Origin: Macrocystis pyrifera
Taxonomy: Eukaryota > Sar > Phaeophyceae > Laminariales > Laminariaceae
DNA: 64,000 nucleotides
Direction of reading: 5' to 3'
Assembly (NCBI GenBank): GCA_031763025.1
Contig: JASSKH010000027.1
Location: forward strand, 7,748,241-7,812,240
In this document: positions 11,276 through 22,559 of the stretch, piece after piece
How positions within the stretch are numbered: position 1 is the stretch's first letter
Layout of the letters: each line of letters opens with the position of its first letter
The notes under the pieces: model-generated
What the model was told of the DNA's origin: nothing
The model's input: the letters and a program-made list of their open reading frames with translations, nothing else
Database searches by the model: none
Position numbers and translations under genes: made by a program

Positions 11276-13580
11276 GTATACGGGGAACCACGTCTGCCGA
11301 TATCTGTGTATCACAGAATGTCTCCCCTCGCCTCTAAGAGCCCATGGCTCACGGCTCCGGTTCCGAGCGACGATGGAAGCCGGACGTCTACCCGCCCCTA
11401 CGTACGGAAAATACACACTCCTTTTACGAAGCATGCTATCATAACGTCATGTAGAGTCCAGGCGGTAGTGGGTCAGCAGGTACAGCTTGCAAGAAAAAAT
11501 ATATATTTATTTTTTCTTAAATTGGGGAGACGAAATTTACGACGGTAAAAAAGTGATCGACAGACGAATAGACGGAACTTGTCTGTACCATACAGAGGAT
11601 CGCAAAATTAAAGCGAATTAAAACGTGCCCAGCAAGCAGTTACAAAGCAATCGACAGACAACCGAATAGACAGAAGATGTCTGCACCATACAGAGAATCG
11701 CAAAGGAAAGAGAATTGAACTTTTTCGTGTTGTTGGTAGTAGTGATGCACCAGACTCTTTCACAGCCTACTATTACTAGAAGAGTGGGAATGACGAACGT
11801 GACAGATCTACGGCGGCACAGTGGTCTGCAGCGGGGGGTTTCTTGGCATTTATTGTGCTTGTACGCACAACGGTTACAAAAAGTATAATCGACACTACTC
11901 GTGGTTGTACTGGGCAGGGATATGGGATATTCGTAGTGGCTCTTATGTTTTTTTGTTTATCGCGTGAAATAAACACATCGAATTGCACGGGTACATACGA
12001 CCGCGTACGTAGACGTTCGTTCGTGTTGCTTCAGCACATTACAGAATAATCCGCATTCGCCCAGCATGATGCGTCACTACAGCAGGTATTACTGAAGTCG
12101 CTTCTGGGCGTTTCATTTTCATATTGTTGCACATCCTGGCCCAACAAGAACGCACAGCACACGGCACAGCTCTGCAGCAGCGTGCAGCAGGAGCAGCCAC
12201 GCAGCTCTGCAGCAACAGCGCATATATATAGCACCGCCATACAATCCGAGCCTCCAACCCAGTATAACCCGCTCCTCGGTGTAGTATGAACTCGCAGCCA
12301 TCACCCTGCAACAGCAGCCATGTCGGCAGCAATATGGGGCATCCAGCACTCGTGACTCAACCGACAGCCTCTCGTAGGAACTGGAAATGATCGACCACAA
12401 TATTTCCCCGACTATATCGAGCACACGCAGCACAGCGAACACCACCATGCACTGCACAACCCGGCACATAGGCCGTAATTCCAACGCCCCACCCAACTCA
12501 AGGCCAACTAGCGGATAGTAAGCGTTCACACGATGGCGACCCACCCTGTGAACTCTGCGGTCCCAGACACCTGACACGCTCGTCGCGTGATTGCTCTCTT
12601 GTTCAGCCTGCGCAGCCTGACTACCGTTCTCAACGCCGCCGGCATTGCTCCTGTTGTTGCAGGGTGATGGCTGCCCGTTCATACTATACACCGAGAAGCG
12701 GGTTGTACTTGGTTGGGTTGGGGGTTTGAATTGTATAGCAGTGCTATATGTATGCGCTCCTGCTGCAAAGCTGTGGCTGCTCCTGCTGCATATATATGCT
12801 GCTGCAGAGCTGTGCTCATATGGTTGAGTCCCTCGGTTCAACAGCCTTACCCTTGATATTGGACATGCTCTTCTCGTGCCCTCGTACGGTTGAGCCCCTC
12901 CGGTATCGTGTAGGTACAGTATGGGTATGGTATGGTACGTGGTACGGTACGGTGTGGCATGGTGTGTCGTGTGGCACGGTACGTGATATCGTATGTTGAT
13001 ATGGTATGATGGTACGGTTTGTTTGGTGGATACACTACAGTACATGGAAAAATCACGGTATATGATATGGTATGTTTGTGGTATGGTATGATGGTACGGT
13101 GTGGTGGATGTATTATGCGGCTAAATATTGCCTGGTGTTATGGTATATTTCAGTGTATAAGGCCCGTAAGAGTCGAATACGTCGGACGAATATCATCTGA
13201 AACAGTCTGATATATCGATCATTGGGACGTGTTCGAAAATATAAGACATGCGGACAGACGGACAGACACATTTGCAATTACCGAAACAGAAACTCAGTTT
13301 TACGAACTGATTTTTTTCCTCCCATTTATTTCTAGGGAGGGTTTCTTCACCGGTATATAATATAGTGGACAAGAAAGTGTTTTTTCTTCAACGTTTTACA
13401 TGTCGACTCCAAGTAATAATGCGCATCTCTAATATCCGATTGCAAAACGTTTTTTCACGTTAGATTACTGGTACTTTCCGGACATACTTGCAGTGCCGGT
13501 ACATTTGTTGCAGGTGGAAGGGTTATGGAGGTGGCGTCACAAAATAGGCACGAAAAACTAGAAAAAACATTACCGGTATG

Positions 13581-13925
13581 TGTTGTAAGGCTTAGATTGG
13601 GTAGGCGATTGGTTAACCTTCTACCTTTAGCCCAACGGACTAAGACCTTAACAAATGGCGACGACGGCAGAACATGGGTCGTTGGTCGTGAGTTCGGATC
13701 TCACGTCCACCATGAAATCACTTTTTTTTAAAGAAAAGTGAATTTCCTCATGTCAAGAACCTGAAAAAATACTTCTGGATCCCCAGAAATTGGAACCGCG
13801 TGTTGGTGTCACGCGTCGACCCGTATATCCGGTCCGTTCCAGTGGGGGAGAGTGTTATGAGGCTTAGATTGGGTAGGCGATTGGTTAACCTTTTACCTTT
13901 AGCCCAGCGGACTAGGACCTTAACA
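13581..13925 (+). mobile_element. T-family TRIM-like element, copy 3
   Basis: 345 bp in the sense orientation, the clearest view of the family's parts. A ~73 bp terminal repeat begins TGTTGTAAGGCTTAG and ends CCTTAACA. Next come a primer-binding-like site TGGCGACGACGGCAG, a tRNA T-arm-like stretch ending TCCACCA, a T-run, a core, and a purine tract (GTGGGGGAGAG) directly before the second terminal repeat. Target duplications are TATG. Each terminal repeat carries a sequence fitting the Pol III A box, and the T-arm-like stretch fits the B box. Non-coding; looks whole for a miniature element. Confidence 0.75.
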
Positions 13926-13929
13926 TATG

Positions 13930-14525
13930 TACGAATGCAACTAGCTGCTCTAGAGTGTATCTCTGACGACGCAGAACGATCTCACATGAGCTACTCACCG
14001 CAAAGTGTACTGAGGAAGAGGTATCTCGTCTACAGTGTAATACGACAGTACTATTTAAGTGTATAGAGCAGGGCAAGGGTTGCCCTGATGCTGTCCCCTA
14101 GGTGTTATCATTTAATACAATACTCGTACCGTAGTCTAATGCAGTACTCTAGTACAGCAGTAAGTGCGTTGGTCTTCCTTGGTCAATAGTAGTAGTTACG
14201 ACGTGTATCCCCCATTTTGCGACTTTTTAATCGTTTTTGCGATTATCTCGCTCAGTTTGAATTATTTTCCATTTTTTTTTTTTTTGTTGGGGATACGTGG
14301 TCGATTGTTTTTTTCGTTTTCGTATATTTTTCTCATTTATGCCGATTTTTAACGTTATTCCGTAGGGTCTTGTCCTGCTTTTGTGATTGTTCGGATGCGA
14401 GCTCGCAGTACGCACGCGTATGGTCCGGAGCTATGGAAGGGACGCACGTAAAGCACCGCTAGCATGTTCGTTTTCGAAGAGTTCACGACGTTTACCCCAT
14501 TTTACGATTTTTTCATCGTTTGTAC
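13930..14525. other. No gene seen
   Basis: T-rich sequence without exons. The stretch near 14440-14520 resembles one near 15450-15530, so this is probably old repeat. Confidence 0.35.
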
Positions 14526-14528
14526 CAA

Positions 14529-15153
14529 TGTTAAGATCAACGGTTGCGGGACACTTTGTTTTCCTGGACAGGTCTGCCTTTTAAGTCGGTAAACATTGTA
14601 CTCACATGTGTTGTTTGCTTAGCTATAGCAGAAGAGCAGTTTTATTCCTTTCGTGCACGCGGAGACTGAGACCAAGCTCGTGCTCCTGTTAAGGTCTTAG
14701 TCCGTTGGGCTAAGGGTAAAAGGTTAACCAATCGCCTACCCAATCTAAGCCTCACAACACTTTCCCCCCCTGGAACGGACCGGATATACGGGTCGACGCG
14801 TGACACCAACACGCGGTTCCAATTTCTGGGGATCCAGAAGTATTTTTTTCAAGTTCTTGACATGAGGAAATTCACTTTTTTTCTTGAAAAGCGATTTCAT
14901 GGTGGACGTGAGATTCGAACTCACGACCAACGACCCATGTTCTGTCGTCGTCGCCATTTGTTAAGGTCTTAGTCCGTTGGGCTAAAGGTAGAAGGTTAGC
15001 CAATCGCCTACCCAATCTAAGCCTCATAACACTCCTCTGGAAAACCTGGTTTTCCATCTAAGATACGCCTTCCAAGTACTACAAATACGTTCCCAGTGAC
15101 TGAACCCAGGTAGTTACCGGGCTTTCAATCTCATACAAGACAATATCTTAACA
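14529..15153 (-). mobile_element. Solo L-family LTR interrupted by a T element
   Basis: One L-type terminal repeat (TGTTAAGATC...TCTTAACA on this strand), flanked by 4-bp duplications CCAA on both sides and lacking an internal region, so it is a solo terminal repeat left by recombination. The T element at 14687-15031 sits inside it with its own CTCC duplications, which orders the events: L insertion, loss of the interior (timing relative to T unknown), T insertion. Confidence 0.75.
14687..15031 (-). mobile_element. T-family TRIM-like element, copy 4
   Basis: 345 bp, two ~73 bp terminal repeats, 4-bp target duplications CTCC, inserted into the L-family solo terminal repeat. Parts are the same as in the other copies, read on the minus strand. 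Looks whole for a non-coding miniature element. Confidence 0.75.
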
Positions 15154-15779
15154 CCAACCGTTTTTTTCGCGATTATCTCGCTCAGTTTGGATTATTTTCC
15201 ATTTTTTTTAATTTTTGGTCATCAATTTTATTACTTTTCGGCGTTTTTTTTTTTTTTTCGTTTTCGTTTTTTTGCAGATTCCTAACGTTTTGCCTCGGTT
15301 TCGTCCGTTTTTGGTATTTATCTCATTATGCTTGCCTTCCGACAATATAGCGTAGATGCCGTTCCTATGTAAACCGAATATCCCGTAAACGGCATTCGTG
15401 AGGTATTCGTTCAGAAAAAGGAGCTACGCTTGACTAATCGTATGAGTTGTAGAAGGGTACGCACGTAAAGCATCGCTTGCATGTTCGTTTTCGGAGAATT
15501 TGAGACGTTTACCCCATTTTCCGTTTTTTTTCATCGTTCTTTAATCGTTTTTTTTTTTCGCGAATATGTCGCGCAGTTTTGAATATTTCCCATTATTTTT
15601 TCGAGTTTTGGTCGATCAATTTTTTCGATTTTTTTGCTCTTTTTTTCGTTTACGTTTTTGCCGATTCTTAACGTTTATCCTCGGTTTCTTTCTTTTTTGG
15701 TGATTTTCTCATTCGCGAGGTATTTGTTCAGAAATATAAGTTGCGCTTGACTATTCTTTGAATACGGAAAAGCGCAGAA
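15154..15779. other. T-rich repeat-derived sequence
   Basis: Repeated T-run and TTTTTTCG-type stretches, including two related blocks near 15160-15300 and 15530-15700 that share CGATTATCTCGC/CGAATATGTCGC contexts. No exon recognised. Confidence 0.4.
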
Positions 15780-16350
15780 ATAAATAAAAAATCCCCGTCC
15801 CCTCTGTTGTAATTATTTTCTGCCTGATTGGTACACCTTGAACCGGTCAAAAAGAAAAAAAATCGACAAGCATAGCTTCTCTCTCAGTCTCGTACGCCGC
15901 CCGTCCGTCTCGAGACCACCTCACCACCGATTCGGTCCAGGTAAAGCTTTCCTCCGTATCTGCCACAGTGAGCCCCGTCGCCCGCCTTGCGTGAAGCTCG
16001 GTGCTCACCGTGACCCTCGTTCGCCAGCTCGACAAAGTTGGTGCTCAGACTCGTAGCTCTCTCTGTGAAGATGAGCTTGGTCGCAGAAATCCGCTTCAAT
16101 TTTATTTTGCATGTCAAAACGACCCTTACAGACTCGTACATAGTATAAGCGGAGCCACACCAGGAGGCCAGACAGAGCCCATTCGTGCTTCGCTCGTGTC
16201 TCGAGGCACATGCGACGCCTCGCCACGGAAACGGCGACCGCGCTCCTTGCACCCCCCCCTCTACCCGCCAGCACCCACTGACACCCGCGACGGCGCCGAG
16301 CTCGCCCGCGGTGTCGTGCTCTGAGTGCACGCACGCACACGAAACGAAAG
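15780..16350 (+). repeat. Repeat family E, copy 2
   Basis: Direct copy of 4235-4835, similar across most of its length. Confidence 0.7.
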
Positions 16351-16449
16351 ATTTCTTCAGAAATATAAGCTACACTTGACTAATCGTACGAATACGAATA
16401 CGAGAAGGCGCTTGTATTCATGAACGCGGTTTCTGTTCGTAATTATAAG

Positions 16450-16745
16450 CTACACAATATATTGCCTTTTTACCAGAAAAGGTATACCATAACAGAAAAC
16501 GTCATCTAACTTGGGTTTGGTGTGCCCTGATTACCTCGTTTTGTTTTTTGTACCGTAAACTGACAAAATAACTAGTGTACCGTTTTTTGTCATTTTTGTG
16601 ACTTGGACGGACATTGATATTTTACCAAAAAAAGCGGTATACCGTGACAGAAAACGCCATCGAGCTTGGGCTAGGTGTACCCTGATTTTCTGGTTTTCAT
16701 GTTTTGTACCGTAAAATGGCCAAAAAACGCTGGTGTATCGTTTTG
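16450..16745 (+). repeat. Tandem duplication, ~155 bp unit
   Basis: Two adjacent units (about 16455-16590 and 16610-16745) share the order ACC..AAAA..GGTATACC, ACAGAAAACG, CTTGGG, GTACCGTAAA. They are diverged but collinear. No coding capacity. Confidence 0.7.
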
Positions 16746-16799
16746 GGTTATTTTGTCCAATGGGACAGGTTTTTAATTTCGCTCCTAAGATCTACCTGG

Positions 16800-17632
16800 T
16801 ATATTCCAATGGAAACGCAGAGTTCCCATAAACAGTTTGAATTCCAAAGATAACCGCCAAAACGTTTTAGAACACGCTTCCTATGGGCACGTTTAGGGAA
16901 AAAAAACTTGCAAACTTTTGGAATAGCCTGAAAAAAGCAAATCTGGGGCCGATGTTGGGCCAAGATCGGCTTGAGAAAAACTCAGGCGGATCTTTGGTTC
17001 GAAGCGGCGAGATTCCGAGTCCTTGACAGACATCGATCGACAAAACCAACGAGTGCGTCATGAGCTCTGAACGGAGTGCGCTCGATAGGGGCTACGACCC
17101 ACCCTTCGGTCACCGTCTTCACACAATGGCCAGTGACGTGTGGCGGGCGCTGGCCAGGCGCACGATTAAAAAACAATTAGCTGCTGGTGTATACAAAACA
17201 GAAGACAAAATTTCTCGGTCCGTTTCGAATGGCGAAAAGCAGGCTTTTTTCAGGTTTGGGAGGATACCGCAGGACGCCCCCGGCAAGCTCTCGCCCCCTA
17301 GAGCATGTATCCACTTTATGTCTTCGATGCCGTCATCTATACTCGTTGGCCTTACCCGACACCGAGCGTGTTGGCGGTGGGCTGAGTCTATATCGAAATC
17401 GAGCGTCTATCGTCGCACGAGCTGATATTTATCAGCGTGTTGGCAATTTGCAACGAGAGAAAACAAATTGCGCCGCCTGCAGCCGTTAGAAAAAGAAAAA
17501 GAAAAAATCAAACATTTTTTTCCTGTTTTCCCACAGCGGCGGTACGAGGATATTTTCGGCTGTTTCTTTTAAAGCAATATTTTTGAAAGGAAACTTTTGG
17601 ACTTCGCGTTGCCATTGGCATATATATAGGTC
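16800..17632 (+). mobile_element. Rep-A TIR element, copy 1
   Basis: About 830 bp with inverted ends: CCAATGGAAACGC near the left and GCGTTGCCATTGGCAT near the right. Further copies lie at 47806-48637 and in the 58.9-62.6 kb stack. Conserved landmarks include TGGGGCCGATGTTGGGCC, GACAGACATCGATCGAC and TGGCCAGTGACGTGTGGC. No transposase motif is visible in any frame, so it is probably a non-autonomous DNA element. Confidence 0.65.
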
Positions 17633-17990
17633 TAAATACCCTAGGTACAACCTAGGGAACAAGGATACATGGAGAGTTGTGTGCTGGTGTAACGACGAAG
17701 TTCACAGCATTTTACACAACGCACAGTCTACGCCACCCTCGGCCCTTTCCAAAAAGCATACCTTTGCAATACACCGAAAACGCCGAGACGTTCGTTAGAA
17801 ATAAAACGGACTCTCAATCGTAAAGAGTACCGTCCGCAGCCAGAGCTACAGCAAATCCTGCACGTTAGCCCAACTTCAGTGGCAACTAAAAAACATCCGC
17901 CTCTACGACCACACCAACCCGATCTAGATTCCTAGTACGACCCACGGACCAAAGAGAACTCGCAGGGAAGAAACGCCATTTTCCTCTGCG
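17633..17990. other. No gene seen
   Basis: Plain sequence between Rep-A and the minus-strand gene region. Nothing recognised. Confidence 0.3.
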
Positions 17991-20200
17991 CTTTGACGAG
18001 TACGTTTTCCGTTCCTGGGCGAGGGTCAGCAGGCACGATACATCGTTGCTCGTCCAAAGAGGGGTTCAGCGTCGATCTGAGACCATCCACTCTTGCGGTG
18101 TCCGCACTCCTGGCAACCTCCGGATTTCTTCATCGGTGTACACGACCGCCATTCCCCCCACCCACCCCACCCTGGCGATAGCCCCCCGCACTGCGCGGAC
18201 TCATCTGTGTCCCAGCCCCGACGTCACGGCCGCAACCATGGATGACGCCAACGAGTTCCGCGTTGAGGGGTTGGGAGCCAAAATTCGAGGCGTAGCCACG
18301 GCAATGCTCAAACTCTTGAGCGGTGCTTGCTGCATTATCCCCCTGACGACCCCGCGGCTGCTTTTATGATCCGGGGCCATGCGCACTTCGCGAACACCGA
18401 AGCATAGCTTTGAAGTTGGGTGGCTATCTTCCTGTTAACGGAAATGATGAAGAGGGTGCGAAGATACCGGCGGTAGCCCTGAATATGAGGAACGCAACAG
18501 ACAAGAAGGGTGTTGCCACGACAGCGGTGATTGATTGTACCCCGAAAACGACTTCGAAACGTTTCAGCCGATTTAAGTGAGCAGTCACTCTTTTGTACAT
18601 CCGAAACGTGCGCGAATTTGACCCCGTTTTCATACTTGTATCACATTGTGGAAGTTTTATTACTATTTATAGTACCACTAGCCACTCCCTGCCGACAAGA
18701 GCACTCTCCATGCCTTAGTACGACTCGTAACCGAGACCAGGTTGCTAACACACGTACCGAAGTTTGCGAGCCTTTACCTGTTTTGATAGTATACAAGGAT
18801 CTACACCCACCGCTCACCTGTATATCGCTGCTGCCCGGTCGCATTTGACCCGCGACCTTGTCATCCTGCCCAAGGGCGACACCGATCCACTCGTTGCCTG
18901 CTTGAACTCTACAATCAGCGTCGTCGCTTCCGGCACCAATGTTATCTGGCAATTGAACGGAAAATTATGCGGTCCACGCCACATGAGCGAATAGAACAGT
19001 GAAACCGAAGTTTCGATTACACGCGAGCGCTACACAGAATCGTTCGCTAGCATCAGAAGTTTCAGACTCCACCAAATTCAACAAAACACCCTTAGAAGTT
19101 GACAGACATGCCGTCATCTTTACGTTTGAGCTCCAGTACCCGATCAACTCATCTGCTCCGTTAGCGGTGTTCCCCGTCGAAAGGTCCTCGTTGTTGACGT
19201 CGCCAGTGTACTTCCAGCGGTGGCTGGTAAGATTCCGCCTGTGGATGGTACGTACACCCTGTAACGCTAAATATCCGAAAGACGCTGGTCCAGCGGACTC
19301 TGTCCGTGTTTTGTCTTCGCGTACACCCCCCCCCTTCCTTCACACACCCTCCTCCTTCTTGGGCAGCACGCTCGCCTCTGCGGCTGTATCAAACCCCTTG
19401 TCGCCGTCTGCTGCGATTCCCTGCAGGTGGGAGGTAGGGCGCCGGTTCGGGGCGCTGCGCTCCGGCCTGCCTGAGGCAGTGGATACCGTATGTCGTTCCG
19501 TGCAACGCTTGCTCGTCATTTGCCCGGCCCTTCCACGACAAAGATATCGGCGGCGACCTGGCGTACAGAACGAAGACACCTGGCAATTTTTCCCTCATGA
19601 TCTTGACCGCTCCCCATCGCCCGACTAGCTGCATCCGAGCTTCCCAGTAACAGGAATCACGGGCGGAGAATAGCTGAAGTTGTACAGGCGCACGTGTTTC
19701 GCGGAGAGGGCATGGACGAGACCTGTTTCACTGAGAGGGGCGTGAACGAGGGCGGGAAAGGACGAGGGTACTTCTGTGTATAAAACTTGAGGGGCACTGA
19801 GCGATACGGTTACGTACTGTTACCGTGCGAGGTCCGGTTTATAGCCTGTAGCAGCAATATTGATGTCTCTGGTCTGTGTCAGAAAATATTGATTGCCAAC
19901 TTCTGAATCAACCACATCAAAGAATTTGACATCAGCAGTCACCAACAAGCGATGTATCTCCTCGCCCAGACTTGCTACGCGCTTCCTCCGCCCGCCTCAG
20001 TCCCTCCTCGTCTCGCAGCGTCGCCTATACTCCAAGCCTTTCTGCTCCTACGTACAGCTCACGCTTGTGCTCCTTCGCTAACTCTGTTGCTGCAGCGACA
20101 CCAGGGCGTTGTTGCTCGTTTCCCGTGTGTTCTCTTCGCTCCTCCGGCAGATTCTCGGACGAAGTCCGACCTCCTCTTCGTATAGAGCAACGACCACATC
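17991..20200 (-). other. Coding-like minus-strand segments, unresolved
   Basis: Several minus-strand stretches read like protein but could not be joined. One is open from about 19995 to a stop at 19821 and contains EEIHRLLVTADVKFFDVVDS and ends ATGYKPDLAR. Another spans roughly 19250-18850 and contains GYWSSNVKMTACLSTSKG. A third lies near 18460-18330. They probably continue the gene whose better-supported exons lie at 21.3-22.5 kb, but a decayed gene is possible. Product not recognised. Confidence 0.25.
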
Positions 20201-21268
20201 ACGGGCAGTAGCTGTGTTATTGTGGTGTCGTTCCATCTTATGCTAGTCGCGACACTCCGTAGTGTTCACATCGCGCTTGCTCCTCCCGGCTTGGGACATC
20301 CTCATTCCTGTACAAGCGAAACAATCATCTCTCATTTTCTGCCTGGTGGTCTCTTTTGATTATATGGATAGTCTACTTTCGGCGATAACTTCACATTATC
20401 GAACATAATTAGGCACTCCTTCTGTCACTCATCCTCCCCGGAAACTGATTAGAATGGGGTATCGTTTTCGGCTCCGTCTCCACACAATACATACGCAAGT
20501 TTTGGCCGCTATATATATTCAATACCTGGTGAACAATATGGCGCCATCGCAGAGAGGCATAACAACATGACACACACTTAATTATCGTGTTTTCCAGCCC
20601 TATCGAGGTCGTCAGAGAGGGCGGATCAACGATGTATATCGGCCGGATCAAGAAGGGTGCGGGTTTACAGGTGTTAGCCAAGTTTCAAAACCCAAAATGC
20701 TGACGTGAAATGAGTTAGGCTTGACTTGTATGACGCGCTCTGTTAATAGTGTGCTACATTCAACATATTTTAGGAAAAAAACAAACATATGGCAATCTTG
20801 GCCTCGTTTTTTGTTGGTAATTATGAAAAGTCTTGTAGCATTTCATCAACTTCATCATGCCACAGTTTAGTGATCTTTGAGGACCTCGCGCGGTACCCCA
20901 ACTGTGGTGCCGACATCGTCGATTATAGAGCTTTGGCCGGCCACTGTCTTTCTTCGCTAAATTTCGAACCTGTGCCAGGTCCTCAGGTTCAGGGAATACA
21001 GAAGCGGAGGGACGACGCACTTCAATTCGATCATCGCTTAGTACAGAAGGACCCAGGCGAAGGTATCAAATAGGCTTACGCCGGTTGCGCGTCGTTGAGA
21101 CGAGCGCTCGTGCAGCGGGAGAACTGTACGACGCTCTTCGGAAACGGCTTCCCCAGCAGGCACGTCACTTGGTGGCGTGTTATCGAGACAAGTTTGCCAC
21201 CAATTTCAACTTAGCGAGCGGGTCCAAGTACAAATATTCGCCGCTTCTACGCCGCAGTTCTTGGAGAC

Positions 21269-22474
21269 CTGCGCAGCATCCATTTTGATGGCTACACCAA
21301 TCAGCGCAGGGAGATAATCTATAGCAGAAAGGCGGTCGCCGTGCAACTTGGTGCAAAGACGAAATAATGCAGGTATTCCTGCCACATAATAAGGGACACA
21401 GGTAACGTACTCATGTTATTCGTCATGGCATTTGTGGTTGACTAGTCTCACCTTACTTACGTTGGGGTCCACGAGTAGATCTTCGAGAACAGTAGGGAAT
21501 GTCTCATTCGTGGATGCAGAAGGGACCCTCTGCAAGCGGAGGAGGAAGGACGTGCCGTGCTGGAGGGGCACATCGATGGCCGCTATTTTTGCCCCCCCGA
21601 ATCGACCGTCTCCGACGTCGCGTCTACACCAAGGACATTTTTTCCTTCCATCCGATTGGTCGCTCAAGCGAAGGACATCGACGGCAGCGGCGGCGGCGGG
21701 GGGACGAGCACAATACTCGGCAGGGATTGTTCCAGCAACGTCTTCCTCTCAGGCCTAGTTCTGAGACTAGACTCACCTCATTGCTGACATGATTTTGACG
21801 CAGAAATAGAGTTACCGCCATAAGAGCTCCTCCACAAGCTCGTCAATGGTCACCAACTCCCCAGATCTGTTCATGATGGACGAGCAACGCGTTGAGTAAG
21901 GATTAACCATGCGCGTTGCGGGCGATATGCTTGCACAAGACAGATGGAAATGTGACCAATGGACATATCGCTTGACAGTGGACATGGGGTTCGACTTTGT
22001 TCTCTTTGGTTTGAATGGCTCTTAGAAGTGCCAGGTGGAAGCTCGCTGCCGAAGAGCCTGATCCTGGATTACTGTCGTTTTCTCCATTTTTCCGGGTTCT
22101 CCACGAGCATACGATGGCAGTGCGATGTCGGGAACCCATCCTCTCACCTGCATCTTTCTAGCGGGGAGCTTCGTACGGCTCGACGCTCGCTCTAATGATA
22201 GACCCTCCATGTGGCACTGGCGCAGCAGTCACTCATACATCAAACTATTACCCTGGCGCTCATCGCGTTGCAAAAGGATTCTATTTCCAGCTTTCGGAGA
22301 AGAAGGGCCGCCTGGATCACGGCGGTCAGCTCATTCTCCATGTACAAGCTGATCTCCGTTGCCTCCTGAAGCTCGCGGACCACCCGTTGAAGCATTGGGC
22401 GGTCCGCACAGGAGTCATCTGGGGGTGGATTCAACAAGTGAGCGAGGCAATGTCGAATTTTGTAGAAAAACAAA
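21269..22474 (-). CDS. Unrecognised multi-exon gene, upstream exons
   Basis: Minus-strand exons with good splice signals. 22252-22474 encodes the helical stretch LQRVVRELQEATEISLYMEN. 22148-22216 is exactly 23 codons, starts CHMEGLSLERASSRTK and joins in phase. 21816-21866 contains ELVTIDELVEELLW and leaves phase 2, which fits the next acceptor at 21760 (RPERKTLLEQSLPSIVLVPP). 21461-21623 ends in VLEDLLVDPN before a GTAAGT donor. A further exon candidate is near 21269-21378. One exon between 21.9 and 22.1 kb and the downstream part are unresolved. I do not recognise the family; the helical and proline-rich character gives no function. Confidence 0.45.
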
Positions 22475-22559
22475 CTGCGTCAATCGTTCGAACAAACAGG
22501 CAAGTCTGCTCTTCGCTTCCATCGTAACACTGCTACAAACCTACGTACAGCAGTAGTTG

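Larger units (their letters stand above)
7790..13420 (-). repeat. Large inverted duplication, arm I
   Basis: Read on the minus strand, successive blocks match 37.6-43.5 kb: the microsatellite-like TACGGTAC zone (12.9-13.1 kb against 38.7-38.9), a block near 12.4-12.5 kb against 40.14-40.26, blocks near 11.5-11.8 against 40.75-41.0 and 42.2-42.56, 9.46-9.83 against 42.74-43.12, and segments near 7.85-8.5 and 9.0-9.3 against 37.65-38.4. Order is only partly preserved, so this is a mosaic repeat rather than one simple duplication. It contains no recognisable gene and is interrupted by a T-family composite. Confidence 0.6.

Noticed and set aside
16867-17489. Recurrent frames in Rep-A (for example LSIDVCRGLGISPLRT and LYRNRASIVARA)
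   Set aside because: They recur because the DNA recurs; frames are short, on both strands, and show no transposase motif.
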